A model generated the notes under the pieces. It saw nothing but the letters and a program-made list of their open reading frames with translations, was not told the DNA's origin and did not search any database. The translations under genes and the position numbers were made by a program. A DNA stretch of 64,000 nucleotides from Burkholderia seminalis DSM 23518 (lineage in GTDB: Bacteria > Pseudomonadota > Gammaproteobacteria > Burkholderiales > Burkholderiaceae): NCBI RefSeq assembly GCF_902832885.1, contig NZ_CADFDK010000002.1:620001-684000 (forward strand). Reading direction: 5' to 3'. Shown here piece by piece: positions 1 through 7,336 of the stretch (positions are counted from its first letter, which is position 1; each line of letters opens with the position of its first letter).

Positions 1-372
1 CAGAACATCGCGCGCGCCGGGTTCGCGTCGGTCGTGTCGGTGGTGGTCGGCAGCGCGAAGGACAGCCTCGCGCGGCTCGTCGACGCCGGCGAGGCGCCGT
101 TCGATTTCGTCTTCATCGATGCGGACAAGGACAACAACGCGGTCTATCTCGACGCGGCGCTGAAGCTGTCGCGGCCCGGCACGGTGATCGTCGTCGACAA
201 CGTGGTGCGGGGCGGGCGCGTGGCCGATCCGGACAATCGCGAGCCCGACGTGATCGGCGTGCGCGACGGGTTCGCGCGCCTCGGGGCCGAGCCGGCGCTC
301 ACGACGACGGCCGTGCAGACGGTCGGGCAGAAAGGCTGGGACGGCTTCTCGATCTCGATCGTCGGCGCGTGA
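1..372 (+). CDS. O-methyltransferase, C-terminal part (5' end outside window)
   Basis: The reading frame is open from base 1 and ends at 372, giving the last 123 residues of a SAM-dependent O-methyltransferase of the CCoAOMT-like (type 3) family. The segment FDFVFIDADKDN and the later VVDNVVRGGRV are the usual acidic SAM/metal-binding stretches of this family, and the C-terminal KGWDGFSISIV is also typical. These enzymes methylate catechol-type hydroxyls in the cytoplasm using a divalent metal. The substrate cannot be told. The N-terminal half, including the first SAM-binding glycine motif, lies outside the window. Confidence 0.85.
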   Translation, partial: QNIARAGFASVVSVVVGSAKDSLARLVDAGEAPFDFVFIDADKDNNAVYLDAALKLSRPGTVIVVDNVVRGGRVADPDNREPDVIGVRDGFARLGAEPALTTTAVQTVGQKGWDGFSISIVGA

Positions 373-381
373 CCGGATGCG

Positions 382-1533
382 TCAGTGCGCGCTTGCGGTC
401 GCGTCGGCGCGCCGATACAGGCGCGGCCACTGGTCCTGGAACAGGCCGTTGCAGGTGCCGTGCGTCGCGATGTCGGCGAGCTGGAAGCGCCGGCCGTCGA
501 AGATCCACGACGCGGTCGACCCGCAATCGCCGGCACTGCGCAACCGGACCTTGCTCGACAGCATCGCGCTGGCCGGATCGTAGCCGGCGTCGGTCAGTTC
601 GTTCGGGAACGACGCCGAATCGAGGCCCGCATTCGCGTTCTCGCCGAAGTTCATGGCCGTCGGCGTGTACGGTGCGGTGCGGCGAATGCGATACCACAGG
701 TCGGTGTGGTTATACATGCTGCTGGTCTGGCACGGGATCGCGACGAGCGCCTCGTCGGCCGAGATCGCGACGGCGGTCGACGCCTTCCTGCGATCGCTCG
801 CCGACATTTCGTCTTCGACATCGGCCGCGCACTGCTTCACGTCGGCGCCGAATTTCGCGAGCACCGCGTCGACGAGCGGGCGCTGTTCGGCGGCCGACAG
901 GTTCGCGACGGGTGGCGGCGCCGGCGTGACGGCGGGCGGGAGCACCGGCGCGGGCGGGACCGACGACGCGGGCCGGGTGCCCGGGCGCAGCAGCGCGGTG
1001 ACGGTGCCGACGCGGCCCTGCGTATCGTCGATCAGCAGCAGCGCGGCATTCAAGCCCGACAACGGCGTGCGCGCGGCGTGCGCGGAAGCCGGATCGCCGA
1101 AGCTCAGCGCCCGTGCATTGCGCGATGCAGACAGCCACGCGGCGACCGTTGCCGGATCGTTCGTGCGGATCCGGAACGGGTGTGCCTGGTCGTCGTTCGG
1201 GTCGCCCAAGGCATGCCATTGGGCCGGCACCGCATCGAACGGGCGGCCGTCGACGCGTGCGGTACGCAAGTCCAGCGGTGCCGACGCGTAGAGGTCGAGC
1301 GACGGTTGCGCATCGGGGCCGGCATCGCGCGTCACGCGCAGGATCAGGCTGGGGCGTGCATCGTCGGTATCGTCGGCGTGACTCTCCGCGATGCAGCGAT
1401 TGCCGTTGTCGCAGACGACCGACCAGCTCTTGAAGTCACGCTCGACCGGCGGCCGCGCGAGCGGACGAGCCTGCGTGACGATCGGGGAAACGGCGAGGAG
1501 CACGGCGAGGGCAAGCGGAAAACGGTGCGACAT
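382..1533 (-). CDS. DUF1176 family secreted protein
   Basis: A 383-residue protein starting MSHRFPLALAVLL, with an N-terminal signal peptide ending near TQARP. After it comes FKSWSVVCDNGNRCIAES, the usual opening of DUF1176 proteins, which are exported and of unknown function. Several cysteines (CDNGNRC, QCAAD, IPCQ, GDCGS, GTCNG) suggest disulfides in the periplasm. A proline-rich linker (PPAPVLPPAVTPAPPPV) splits the protein near its middle. The ATG at 1533 was chosen because only there does the frame begin with a signal peptide. It faces the O-methyltransferase gene tail to tail. Confidence 0.85.
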   Translation of the reverse strand: MSHRFPLALAVLLAVSPIVTQARPLARPPVERDFKSWSVVCDNGNRCIAESHADDTDDARPSLILRVTRDAGPDAQPSLDLYASAPLDLRTARVDGRPFDAVPAQWHALGDPNDDQAHPFRIRTNDPATVAAWLSASRNARALSFGDPASAHAARTPLSGLNAALLLIDDTQGRVGTVTALLRPGTRPASSVPPAPVLPPAVTPAPPPVANLSAAEQRPLVDAVLAKFGADVKQCAADVEDEMSASDRRKASTAVAISADEALVAIPCQTSSMYNHTDLWYRIRRTAPYTPTAMNFGENANAGLDSASFPNELTDAGYDPASAMLSSKVRLRSAGDCGSTASWIFDGRRFQLADIATHGTCNGLFQDQWPRLYRRADATASAH

Positions 1534-1690
1534 GACGGTTCGTATCGACTGGGAAAGGGCGGGCGGAAGATGCCGGACTGCAAGCGCATCGTCAGCAAGC
1601 GGTGCAGGTCGAGTGCAGTGGCGCGAACGGCATCCAGTATACCGCTGCAACGGGCGGCGCTTGACGCGGCGACGCGTCAGGCGGATGGAC

Positions 1691-1723
1691 AAACGGCGCG
1701 ATGCCCGCCGGCACCGCGCCGTT
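1691..1723 (-). terminator. Candidate terminator hairpin after the RNA-repair operon
   Basis: An inverted repeat AACGGCGCG (1692-1700) / CGCGCCGTT (1715-1723) starts seven bases after the stop codon of the nucleotidyltransferase gene. The T-run that follows on the minus strand is weak (TTTGT). A second dyad, TGACGCG-N4-CGCGTCA, lies at 1662-1679. It is a candidate only. Confidence 0.4.
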
Positions 1724-1729
1724 CGTTTG

Positions 1730-2545
1730 TCATCGGCTGTCGACCACGTCGCGCAGGAACGTATCGAGCGTCGCCACGTCGCCCCACGGCCGCTTGTATG
1801 CGCGATCGTGTTCCGCATCGGCGAGCATCGACTCGACGAGCGCGTGGATCGCGGGCCGGCGCGGCCCGTACTCGCTTTCGTTCGCGCGCATCTTCAGTGC
1901 GAGCAATGCATCGAGTTCCGCGCGCACCGCCGGCTCGTGCACGGTGCCTTCGACGAGATCCGCGAAGCGCATCGGCGGCATGCCGAGCCCCATGTCGATC
2001 CAGCGCACCGCGAGCAGCGGCCGCAGTACGTACAGGTACTTCTTGTAACGCACCGTGTCGCCTTGCAGATAGCCGCGAAAGTTCTTCTTCGCCATCGCAA
2101 GGTAGTGGTGGCGTCCGCGCACCGGAGAGAAGAACGCCGCCGCCAGCGACCGCAGTCGCGGCGCCCAGCGCGCGTCTTCGCGATACACGACCGGCGAGTC
2201 GAGCCATTCGAGCAGCGTGGGATTCGAGCGGCGCAGCAGTTGCAATGCCTTGCGCAGCTCCCAGCCGCTCACGTCGAGTTCGTCGTCGAGCGGCCGTTCG
2301 ATCACGTCGCGTCGCGCTTCGACGCTCAGGTACCAGTCGCGCCGGTGCACATACACGAAGCGGACGTCGTAGTCGCTGTCCGGCGACGCGAACCCCCAGC
2401 CGCGGCTGCCCGATTCGCACGCGAACAGGACGCTCACATCGTGGCGACGCTCGACTTCCGCGAGTTCCGCCATCACGCGCGCCCGCACGGCCGGGGCGAC
2501 CGGGTGCGCGCTGCGCACGGGCGTCAGGTTTTTTTCCGTTTTCAT
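1730..2545 (-). CDS. YcgL-type (COG3541) nucleotidyltransferase of the RNA-repair operon
   Basis: A 271-residue protein of the DNA polymerase beta-like nucleotidyltransferase superfamily. GSRGWG at residues 46-51, then SDYDVRF with D58 and D60, is the minimal NTase signature (G-S, then two metal-binding aspartates). Related proteins recur next to rtcB in RNA-repair operons, so a role in adding a nucleotide to, or resealing, damaged RNA is inferred; no substrate is proven. The ATG at 2545 follows the RtcB stop codon by 55 bp in the same direction, so co-transcription is likely. An upstream in-frame start at 2596 would overlap the end of rtcB and gives a low-information extension. Confidence 0.85.
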   Translation of the reverse strand: MKTEKNLTPVRSAHPVAPAVRARVMAELAEVERRHDVSVLFACESGSRGWGFASPDSDYDVRFVYVHRRDWYLSVEARRDVIERPLDDELDVSGWELRKALQLLRRSNPTLLEWLDSPVVYREDARWAPRLRSLAAAFFSPVRGRHHYLAMAKKNFRGYLQGDTVRYKKYLYVLRPLLAVRWIDMGLGMPPMRFADLVEGTVHEPAVRAELDALLALKMRANESEYGPRRPAIHALVESMLADAEHDRAYKRPWGDVATLDTFLRDVVDSR

Positions 2546-2600
2546 GATTGTCGTTTCCGTTTCGTTGCGCGCGGCCGCCGGCCATCGGCCGCGCACCGCG

Positions 2601-3824
2601 CTATCCTTTCACGCACACCACCTGGCGCAGCGTGTGCACCACTTCGACGAGGCTGCGCTGGGCCGCCATCACCGCGTCGATGTCCTTGTAGGCCATCGGG
2701 ATTTCGTCGACGACGCCCGCGTCCTTCCGGCATTCGACGCCCTGGGTGGCCTTGACCTGGTCGTCGGCCGTGAAGCGGCGCTTCGCTTCGGTGCGGCTCA
2801 TCGTCCGGCCCGCGCCGTGGCTACACGAGCAGAAGCTTTCCGGGTTGCCGAGCCCGCGCACGATGAAGCTTTTCGCGCCCATCGAGCCCGGGATGATCCC
2901 CAGTTGCCCCTTCTGCGCGGACACCGCCCCCTTGCGCGTCACGAGCACGTCTTCGCCGAAGTGGCGTTCGCGCTGCACGTAGTTGTGGTGACAGTTCACC
3001 GCGTGTTCTTCGAGCGCGAACGGCTTCGCGATCACGCCGCGTGCTGCCGCGATCACCGCGTCCATCATCGCCTGCCGGTTGCGCCGCGCGTAGTCCTGCG
3101 CCCAGCCGACGGCCTCGACGTAATCGTCGAAGTGCCGGCTGCCTTCGGTGAAATACGCGAGGTTGCGGTCCGGCAGGTTCGCGATGTGCTGGCGCATGTC
3201 GGCCTGCGCGAGTTCGATGAACAGGCTGCCGATCGCATTGCCGACGCCGCGCGAGCCGCTGTGCAGCATGAACCACACGTGGTCCGCTTCGTCGACGCAC
3301 ACTTCGATGAAGTGATTGCCGGTGCCGAGCGTGCCGAGATGCGCGTAGTGGTTCGTCTTTTCCAGCTTCGGATACTTGTCGACGATCCGCTGGAAGCCCG
3401 GCTGCAGCGACTTCCACGAGTCGGTCACGGCGGCCGGCGTGCGATCGCCCCACGCGCCGGGATCGCGGCGCCCGGGCGCGCGGCCGTGCGGTACCGCGCG
3501 TTCGATCGCGCCGCGCAGCCCCGCGAGCGAATCCGGCAGATCCGACGCCGTCAGCGTCGTGCGCGCGGCCATCATCCCGCAGCCGATGTCGACGCCGACC
3601 GCGGCCGGGATGATCGCGCCCTTCGTCGGAATCACGCTGCCGATCGTCGACCCCTTGCCGAGGTGGACGTCCGGCATCACCGCGATGTGGCGGAAGACGA
3701 ACGGCATCTGCGCGGTGTTGCGCAACTGCGCGCGCGCTTCGTCCTCGACGGCGACGCCTTGCGTCCACATCTTCACCGGCTTGCCGTTGGCCAGTTCCAT
3801 CACCTGATAGTCCATGTTGCTCAT
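2601..3824 (-). CDS. rtcB: RNA-splicing ligase RtcB (3'-phosphate / 5'-OH ligase)
   Basis: A 407-residue protein, the normal RtcB length. RtcB joins RNA 2',3'-cyclic-phosphate or 3'-phosphate ends to 5'-OH ends using GTP and Mn2+. Visible landmarks are VDIGCG (metal ligand C82), GTGNHFIE at 168-175, LHSGSRG with H188, CHHNY near 279-282, and SHGAGR with H336, the histidine that becomes guanylylated. The start at 3824 is supported by AGGTGA six bases upstream; a slightly earlier in-frame ATG at 3842 is possible. It lies 62 bp after the slipin gene in the sigma54-controlled operon. No rtcA (RNA cyclase) gene is present. The operon probably answers RNA damage such as toxin-cleaved tRNA. Confidence 0.97.
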   Translation of the reverse strand: MSNMDYQVMELANGKPVKMWTQGVAVEDEARAQLRNTAQMPFVFRHIAVMPDVHLGKGSTIGSVIPTKGAIIPAAVGVDIGCGMMAARTTLTASDLPDSLAGLRGAIERAVPHGRAPGRRDPGAWGDRTPAAVTDSWKSLQPGFQRIVDKYPKLEKTNHYAHLGTLGTGNHFIEVCVDEADHVWFMLHSGSRGVGNAIGSLFIELAQADMRQHIANLPDRNLAYFTEGSRHFDDYVEAVGWAQDYARRNRQAMMDAVIAAARGVIAKPFALEEHAVNCHHNYVQRERHFGEDVLVTRKGAVSAQKGQLGIIPGSMGAKSFIVRGLGNPESFCSCSHGAGRTMSRTEAKRRFTADDQVKATQGVECRKDAGVVDEIPMAYKDIDAVMAAQRSLVEVVHTLRQVVCVKG

Positions 3825-3886
3825 TTGCTTCACCTGATTCATTCGATTGTCCGGCGCGACACACGCGTGCCGCGCCGTGTCCTGCA

Positions 3887-5026
3887 TTACGTGCCCTTGA
3901 TGCTGACGAGTCCGTTCAGCACCTGGTCGAGACCGCCGAACACCGAGATGCGGTCGATCCGTTCCGCGACGCGCTCGAGCGTTTCCAGCTCCTTGAGCCG
4001 CAGCGCGGTCGGGTTTTCCTCCATCACCTTCGCGGTGTTCAGCAGCGAACGCGTGGCCGCCGTTTCCTCGCGGCGGCGAATCACGTTCGCCTGGGCGGAT
4101 TTCTCCGCTTCGACCACCTGCGCGAGGATCGTCTTCATGTCGCCCGGCAGCACGATGTCCTTCACGCCGACGCTGCGCACGTCCACGCCCGAATCGCCGA
4201 GACGGGCGCGCACCTGCGCGATCACGACCGCGTCGATCGACTGCTTGTCCTCCAGCAGCTCGTCGAGCGAGCGTGTGCCGACCGCCGAGCGCAGCGCGAA
4301 CTGCAGCTCGCGATACAAGTGCTCGACCGGTTTTTGCAGCTGGCCGAACGCATGCAGCACGTCCGCGTAACACCACGTCGCCGACAGGTTCAGCCGCAGC
4401 GCAACCTTGTCGCGCGTCAGGATTTCCTGCCCGCCGACTTCGATCGCCTGCAGGCGCAGATCGACGAGTTCGACCGCGACGTCGCGGTTGAAGCGCCAGA
4501 ACGCCGACGTACCCGCGTCCAGCAACCGCTCGATCTTGCCGTCGATCTTCAGCACGCCGACGTGGTACGCCGGCACCTGCGCCACCAGCACGCCCGTCAG
4601 GCCCGCCACGCCGCGCGCCCGCAGCGCCGGTTGCGCGATGCGTTTGACGAGCGCGGCCGGCAGCATGCTGTCCTGCGTGAGATCGACGCGTTCGAGACGA
4701 TGCGCGGCCAGGCCGCGCCAGTACAGCCGGCGCGTGCCCGGTGCCAGGATCTCGACGAGCACGTCGTCTTCATAGCGCAGGCCCGCTTCGTCGTCGGCGA
4801 GATCCATCGCGACGAAGTATCGCGCGAGCACGTCGGGCGCGTCGTGGCGCAGATAGTCGGCCAGCGCGGTGTCGGCGAGCGGCGCGTCGAGACGCGCGGT
4901 CTGCACCGACAGACGCTTGAACGGATCGAAGGCCTTGAACACGCCCGGTTCCAGCACCTTCACGAAATCGCCTTCGCTCATCAGCAGCGCGCGTTCGTTC
5001 TTTTTCACTACATGACGCTTCCACAT
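3887..5026 (-). CDS. Slipin / SPFH (band-7) family protein, first gene of rtcB operon
   Basis: A 379-residue slipin. Its N-terminus MWKRHVVKKNERALLMSEG is followed by paired beta-rich segments and then the SPFH core with LVDLRLQAIEVGGQEILTRD and RLGDSGVDVRSVGVKDIVLPGDM. The C-terminus is a charged helical region (VEAEKSAQANVIRRREETAATRSLLNTA by parts). The N-terminus has no clear transmembrane helix, unlike classical slipins, so it may be soluble or peripheral. The start at 5026 follows AAAGGAC on the minus strand. A longer open frame reaching 5431 runs through tRNA-like RNA sequence and is not coding. Linkage of slipins with rtcB recurs in bacteria, but the mechanism is unknown. Confidence 0.9.
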   Translation of the reverse strand: MWKRHVVKKNERALLMSEGDFVKVLEPGVFKAFDPFKRLSVQTARLDAPLADTALADYLRHDAPDVLARYFVAMDLADDEAGLRYEDDVLVEILAPGTRRLYWRGLAAHRLERVDLTQDSMLPAALVKRIAQPALRARGVAGLTGVLVAQVPAYHVGVLKIDGKIERLLDAGTSAFWRFNRDVAVELVDLRLQAIEVGGQEILTRDKVALRLNLSATWCYADVLHAFGQLQKPVEHLYRELQFALRSAVGTRSLDELLEDKQSIDAVVIAQVRARLGDSGVDVRSVGVKDIVLPGDMKTILAQVVEAEKSAQANVIRRREETAATRSLLNTAKVMEENPTALRLKELETLERVAERIDRISVFGGLDQVLNGLVSIKGT

Positions 5027-5220
5027 ATTTTTGTCCTTTTTTTCAACGACCGCCGGATCGCGCATCGTGCGGATCGCGGTGCGACGCAACCGGGCGGACG
5101 GCGCGCTGGCCGGCGCCGACGCACACGGTGACGCATCCTGCATCGCGTCGTCGTGCGCATTCGCGCGGGCCATGCGGCCGCCCGGCCGATCGCGCGGAAC
5201 CGCAACCGGTCCGACGCGCG

Positions 5221-5238
5221 GCGGGCCTGTCGGCCCGC
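5221..5238 (-). other. Perfect 7-bp hairpin in the rtcB-operon leader
   Basis: GCGGGCC - GACA - GGCCCGC on the minus strand is a perfect stem-loop downstream of the tRNA-like elements and about 195 bases before the slipin start codon. It is not followed by a T-run, so it is more likely part of a structured leader than a terminator. Confidence 0.5.
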
Positions 5239-5266
5239 ACCGGCGGGTACTGCTTTCATCACGAGA

Positions 5267-5282
5267 CTGTCCTTGCGGACAG
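5267..5282 (-). other. GCAA-capped hairpin directly after the tRNA-like RNA
   Basis: On the minus strand CTGTCC - GCAA - GGACAG forms a perfect 6-bp stem with a GNRA tetraloop. It begins one base after the 3' acceptor strand of the tRNA-like element at 5284-5353. The position suggests a processing boundary or a stable 3' cap on the structured RNA. Confidence 0.55.
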
Positions 5283-5283
5283 G

Positions 5284-5353
5284 GTTCGAGCGGGATTCGA
5301 ACCCGCCACCGGCCGGCTTTCGCCGGCTGCTCCACCTGACTGAGCTTCCGAAC
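5284..5353 (-). ncRNA. tRNA-like RNA element with GAAA hairpin replacing the anticodon arm
   Basis: A 70-nt element in the predicted leader of the rtcB operon, read on the minus strand. It has an acceptor of six pairs (GTTCGG with TCGAAC, one G-U), a two-base AA linker, a D-arm GCTC-AGTCAGGTG-GAGC with the conserved GG, and a single A. A perfect hairpin GCCGGC-GAAA-GCCGGC follows where the anticodon arm should be. Then come a five-base variable region and a textbook T-arm GCGGG-TTCGAAT-CCCGC. The GG of the D-loop and TTC of the T-loop could form a normal tRNA elbow. There is no anticodon loop, no T8 and no encoded CCA, so it cannot decode. It resembles in concept the tRNA-mimicking Y RNAs linked to RNA-repair operons, but no Rsr (Ro60-like) gene is visible. 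Confidence 0.8.
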
Positions 5354-5356
5354 GAC

Positions 5357-5403
5357 GGGCGCTCCGGGATTCGAACCCGGACGAGGCATCCTGGCGCGCG
5401 CCC
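5357..5403 (-). ncRNA. Second tRNA-like element: T-arm / acceptor minihelix
   Basis: On the minus strand, GGGCGC (5403-5398) can pair with GCGCCC (5362-5357), enclosing 16 unpaired bases and a perfect T-arm CCGGG-TTCGAAT-CCCGG (a sixth T-A pair is possible). This is the top half of a tRNA without D-arm or anticodon arm. It lies directly upstream in the transcript of the fuller tRNA-like element, separated by three bases. Two canonical TTCGAAT T-loops side by side argue against chance. Its 5' boundary is uncertain. Confidence 0.65.
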
Positions 5404-5526
5404 CTTTGCCTTCATCTGTCCATGGCGGCATGCGCTGCCGCGACGAACGAGGTTCGGCGGCGGCGCACCAGCAGGGCGTGTGAACCCTGGCTCGCGGGCC
5501 AGCGGGACATCCGGCGTCTTCTATTT

Positions 5527-5542
5527 AGCGAGGAGCGTGCCA
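5527..5542 (-). promoter_or_regulatory. Sigma54 (-24/-12) promoter of the slipin-rtcB operon
   Basis: On the minus strand TGGCACG-CTCC-TCGCT matches the sigma54 consensus TGGCACG-N4-TTGCW with one mismatch, with GG and GC exactly ten bases apart. Transcription would start near 5515 and give a leader of about 490 bases containing both tRNA-like elements before the slipin gene. The divergent gene encodes the matching sigma54 activator RtcR. Confidence 0.85.
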
Positions 5543-5567
5543 GTGGCTGCCTTGATGCTCGAATAAT

Positions 5568-5585
5568 TTTTCAAGTGGTTGAAAA
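5568..5585. promoter_or_regulatory. Inverted repeat upstream of the sigma54 promoter
   Basis: TTTTCAA - GTGG - TTGAAAA is a perfect 7-bp dyad about 26 bp upstream of the -24 element. It could bind RtcR, IHF or another factor; the sequence alone does not decide. Confidence 0.45.
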
Positions 5586-5649
5586 CAAATGGGAATTTAT
5601 TTCATTAACCGATTTTCGGTGATGCCGGGCGTGCGGATTCATCATGGAA

Positions 5650-5666
5650 ATCCGATACAATCGGAT
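5650..5666. promoter_or_regulatory. Perfect dyad, candidate RtcR upstream activating sequence
   Basis: ATCCGAT - ACA - ATCGGAT is a perfect 7-bp inverted repeat. It sits 26 bp before the rtcR start and about 135-150 bp upstream of the predicted sigma54 transcription start. That is the normal distance for an enhancer of an AAA+ activator, and a place where RtcR could also control its own gene. Confidence 0.55.
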
Positions 5667-5691
5667 CGCTTCTTATCCCATGAGATAAAAA

Positions 5692-7308
5692 ATGCGCAAG
5701 ACCGTCGCGATCGGTTTTCTCGGCACCGTGCTGGACCAGGGCGGCCGCGCGCCGCGCCGTTACCGCAAATGGCGGCCGACGATTTCGCTGTGCGAGCAGC
5801 CCGACCTGCCGATCGACCGGCTCGAACTGCTGCATGCGCCGGGCTACACGCGTCTCGCCCACCAGGTGCGGGACGATCTCGCGCGCCTGTCGCCGCATAC
5901 CGACGTGCGGCTCGTGCCGGTCACGATCCACGATCCGTGGGATTTCGAGGAGGTCTACGCGACGCTGCACGACTACGCACGCGCGTATCCGTTCGACCTC
6001 GAGCATGAGGATTACCTGATCCACATCACGACCGGCACGCACGTCGCGCAGATCTGCTGGTTCCTGCTGGCGGAGGCGCGCTACCTGCCCGCGCGCCTCG
6101 TGCAGACGGGGCCGCCGCAGCGGACCGACGAAGGGCCGAGCGGGCCGGGCACGATATCGGTGATCGACCTCGACCTGTCGCGCTACAACCGCATCGCGCA
6201 GCGCTTCACGCGCGAGCGCGACGAAACGGTGTCGTTCCTGAAGGCCGGCATCGCAACGCGCAACGCGCGCTTCAATGCGCTGATCGAGCAACTGGAGCGC
6301 GTCGCCGTGCGGTCGCGCGCGCCGATGCTGCTGGTCGGGCCGACGGGCGCCGGCAAATCGTTTCTCGCGAAGCGCGTGTACGAGCTGAAGCGCGGCCGCC
6401 ATCGGCTCGCGGGGGCGTTCATCGAGATCAACTGCGCGACGCTGCGCGGCGACGCGGCGATGTCGACGCTGTTCGGTCACGTGAAGGGCGCGTTCACGGG
6501 CGCGCAGTCGGCACGGGCGGGGCTGCTGCGCGCGGCCGACGGCGGGCTGCTGTTCCTCGACGAAATCGGCGAACTCGGGCTCGACGAGCAGGCGATGCTG
6601 CTGAAGGCGATCGAGGAGAAGCGCTTCCTGCCGGTCGGCGCGGACGTCGAGGCGAGCAGCGATTTCGAGTTGATCGCGGGCACGCATCGCGACCTGCGGC
6701 AGATGGTGGCGGCCGGCACGTTCCGCGAGGATCTCTATGCGCGGATCAATCTGTGGACGTACGAATTGCCGGGACTGGCCGAGCGCCGCGAGGACATCGA
6801 GCCGAACCTCGAATTCGAACTCGACCGTTTCGGCCGCGAGCAGGGCGAGCAGGTGCGATTCAACGTGGAGGCGAAGCGGCGCTATCTCGCGTTCGCGGCG
6901 TCCCCGCGCGCGGTGTGGGCCGGCAACTTCCGCGAACTGTCGGCCTCGGTCACGCGGATGGCGACGCTGGCCGATGCGGGGCGGATTACCGAGGCACTCG
7001 CCGAGCAGGAAGTCGAGCGGTTGACGCGCACCTGGTCGTCGCCGCGCGACGCGGGCGCGGCCGACCCGTGCGTCGACGCGGTGTTCGGTGCGCGCGCCGC
7101 GGATCTCGACCTGTTCGACCGTGCGCAGCTCGAACGCGTGCTCGACGTGTGCCGCGCGTCGGCGAGCCTGTCGGAGGCGGGGCGCACGCTGTTCGCGGTG
7201 TCGCGGCGGAGCAAGAAGCAACCGAACGATGCGGACCGGCTGCGCAAGTATCTCGCGCGGTTCGGGCTCGATTGGGAGGCGGTGCGGCAGGCGCTTGACG
7301 CGGCATGA
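5692..7308 (+). CDS. rtcR: Sigma54-dependent transcriptional activator RtcR
   Basis: A 538-residue regulator. The N-terminal ~180 residues match the RtcR CARF-like sensor (HITTGTHVAQICWFLLAEA at 111-129). The central AAA+ domain has Walker A GPTGAGKS (216-223), the sigma54-contacting GAFTGA (266-271) and Walker B LLFLDE (286-291). A C-terminal helix-turn-helix follows. In characterised systems RtcR is relieved of self-inhibition by RNA with 2',3'-cyclic-phosphate ends and switches on rtcB transcription. Here it is divergent from the slipin-rtcB operon and separated from it by a sigma54 promoter and dyads. The ATG at 5692 has only a weak Shine-Dalgarno (GAG). Confidence 0.95.
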   Translation: MRKTVAIGFLGTVLDQGGRAPRRYRKWRPTISLCEQPDLPIDRLELLHAPGYTRLAHQVRDDLARLSPHTDVRLVPVTIHDPWDFEEVYATLHDYARAYPFDLEHEDYLIHITTGTHVAQICWFLLAEARYLPARLVQTGPPQRTDEGPSGPGTISVIDLDLSRYNRIAQRFTRERDETVSFLKAGIATRNARFNALIEQLERVAVRSRAPMLLVGPTGAGKSFLAKRVYELKRGRHRLAGAFIEINCATLRGDAAMSTLFGHVKGAFTGAQSARAGLLRAADGGLLFLDEIGELGLDEQAMLLKAIEEKRFLPVGADVEASSDFELIAGTHRDLRQMVAAGTFREDLYARINLWTYELPGLAERREDIEPNLEFELDRFGREQGEQVRFNVEAKRRYLAFAASPRAVWAGNFRELSASVTRMATLADAGRITEALAEQEVERLTRTWSSPRDAGAADPCVDAVFGARAADLDLFDRAQLERVLDVCRASASLSEAGRTLFAVSRRSKKQPNDADRLRKYLARFGLDWEAVRQALDAA

Positions 7309-7336
7309 CGCGCGGCGGCGCGGCCGGCGCGATCGG

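Noticed and set aside
5284-5353. Functional tRNA gene
   Set aside because: No anticodon loop: a GAAA-capped hairpin replaces the anticodon arm, and T8 and CCA are missing.
5027-5431. N-terminal extension of the slipin frame
   Set aside because: It runs through the tRNA-like elements and hairpins, and the start at 5026 has a good ribosome site.
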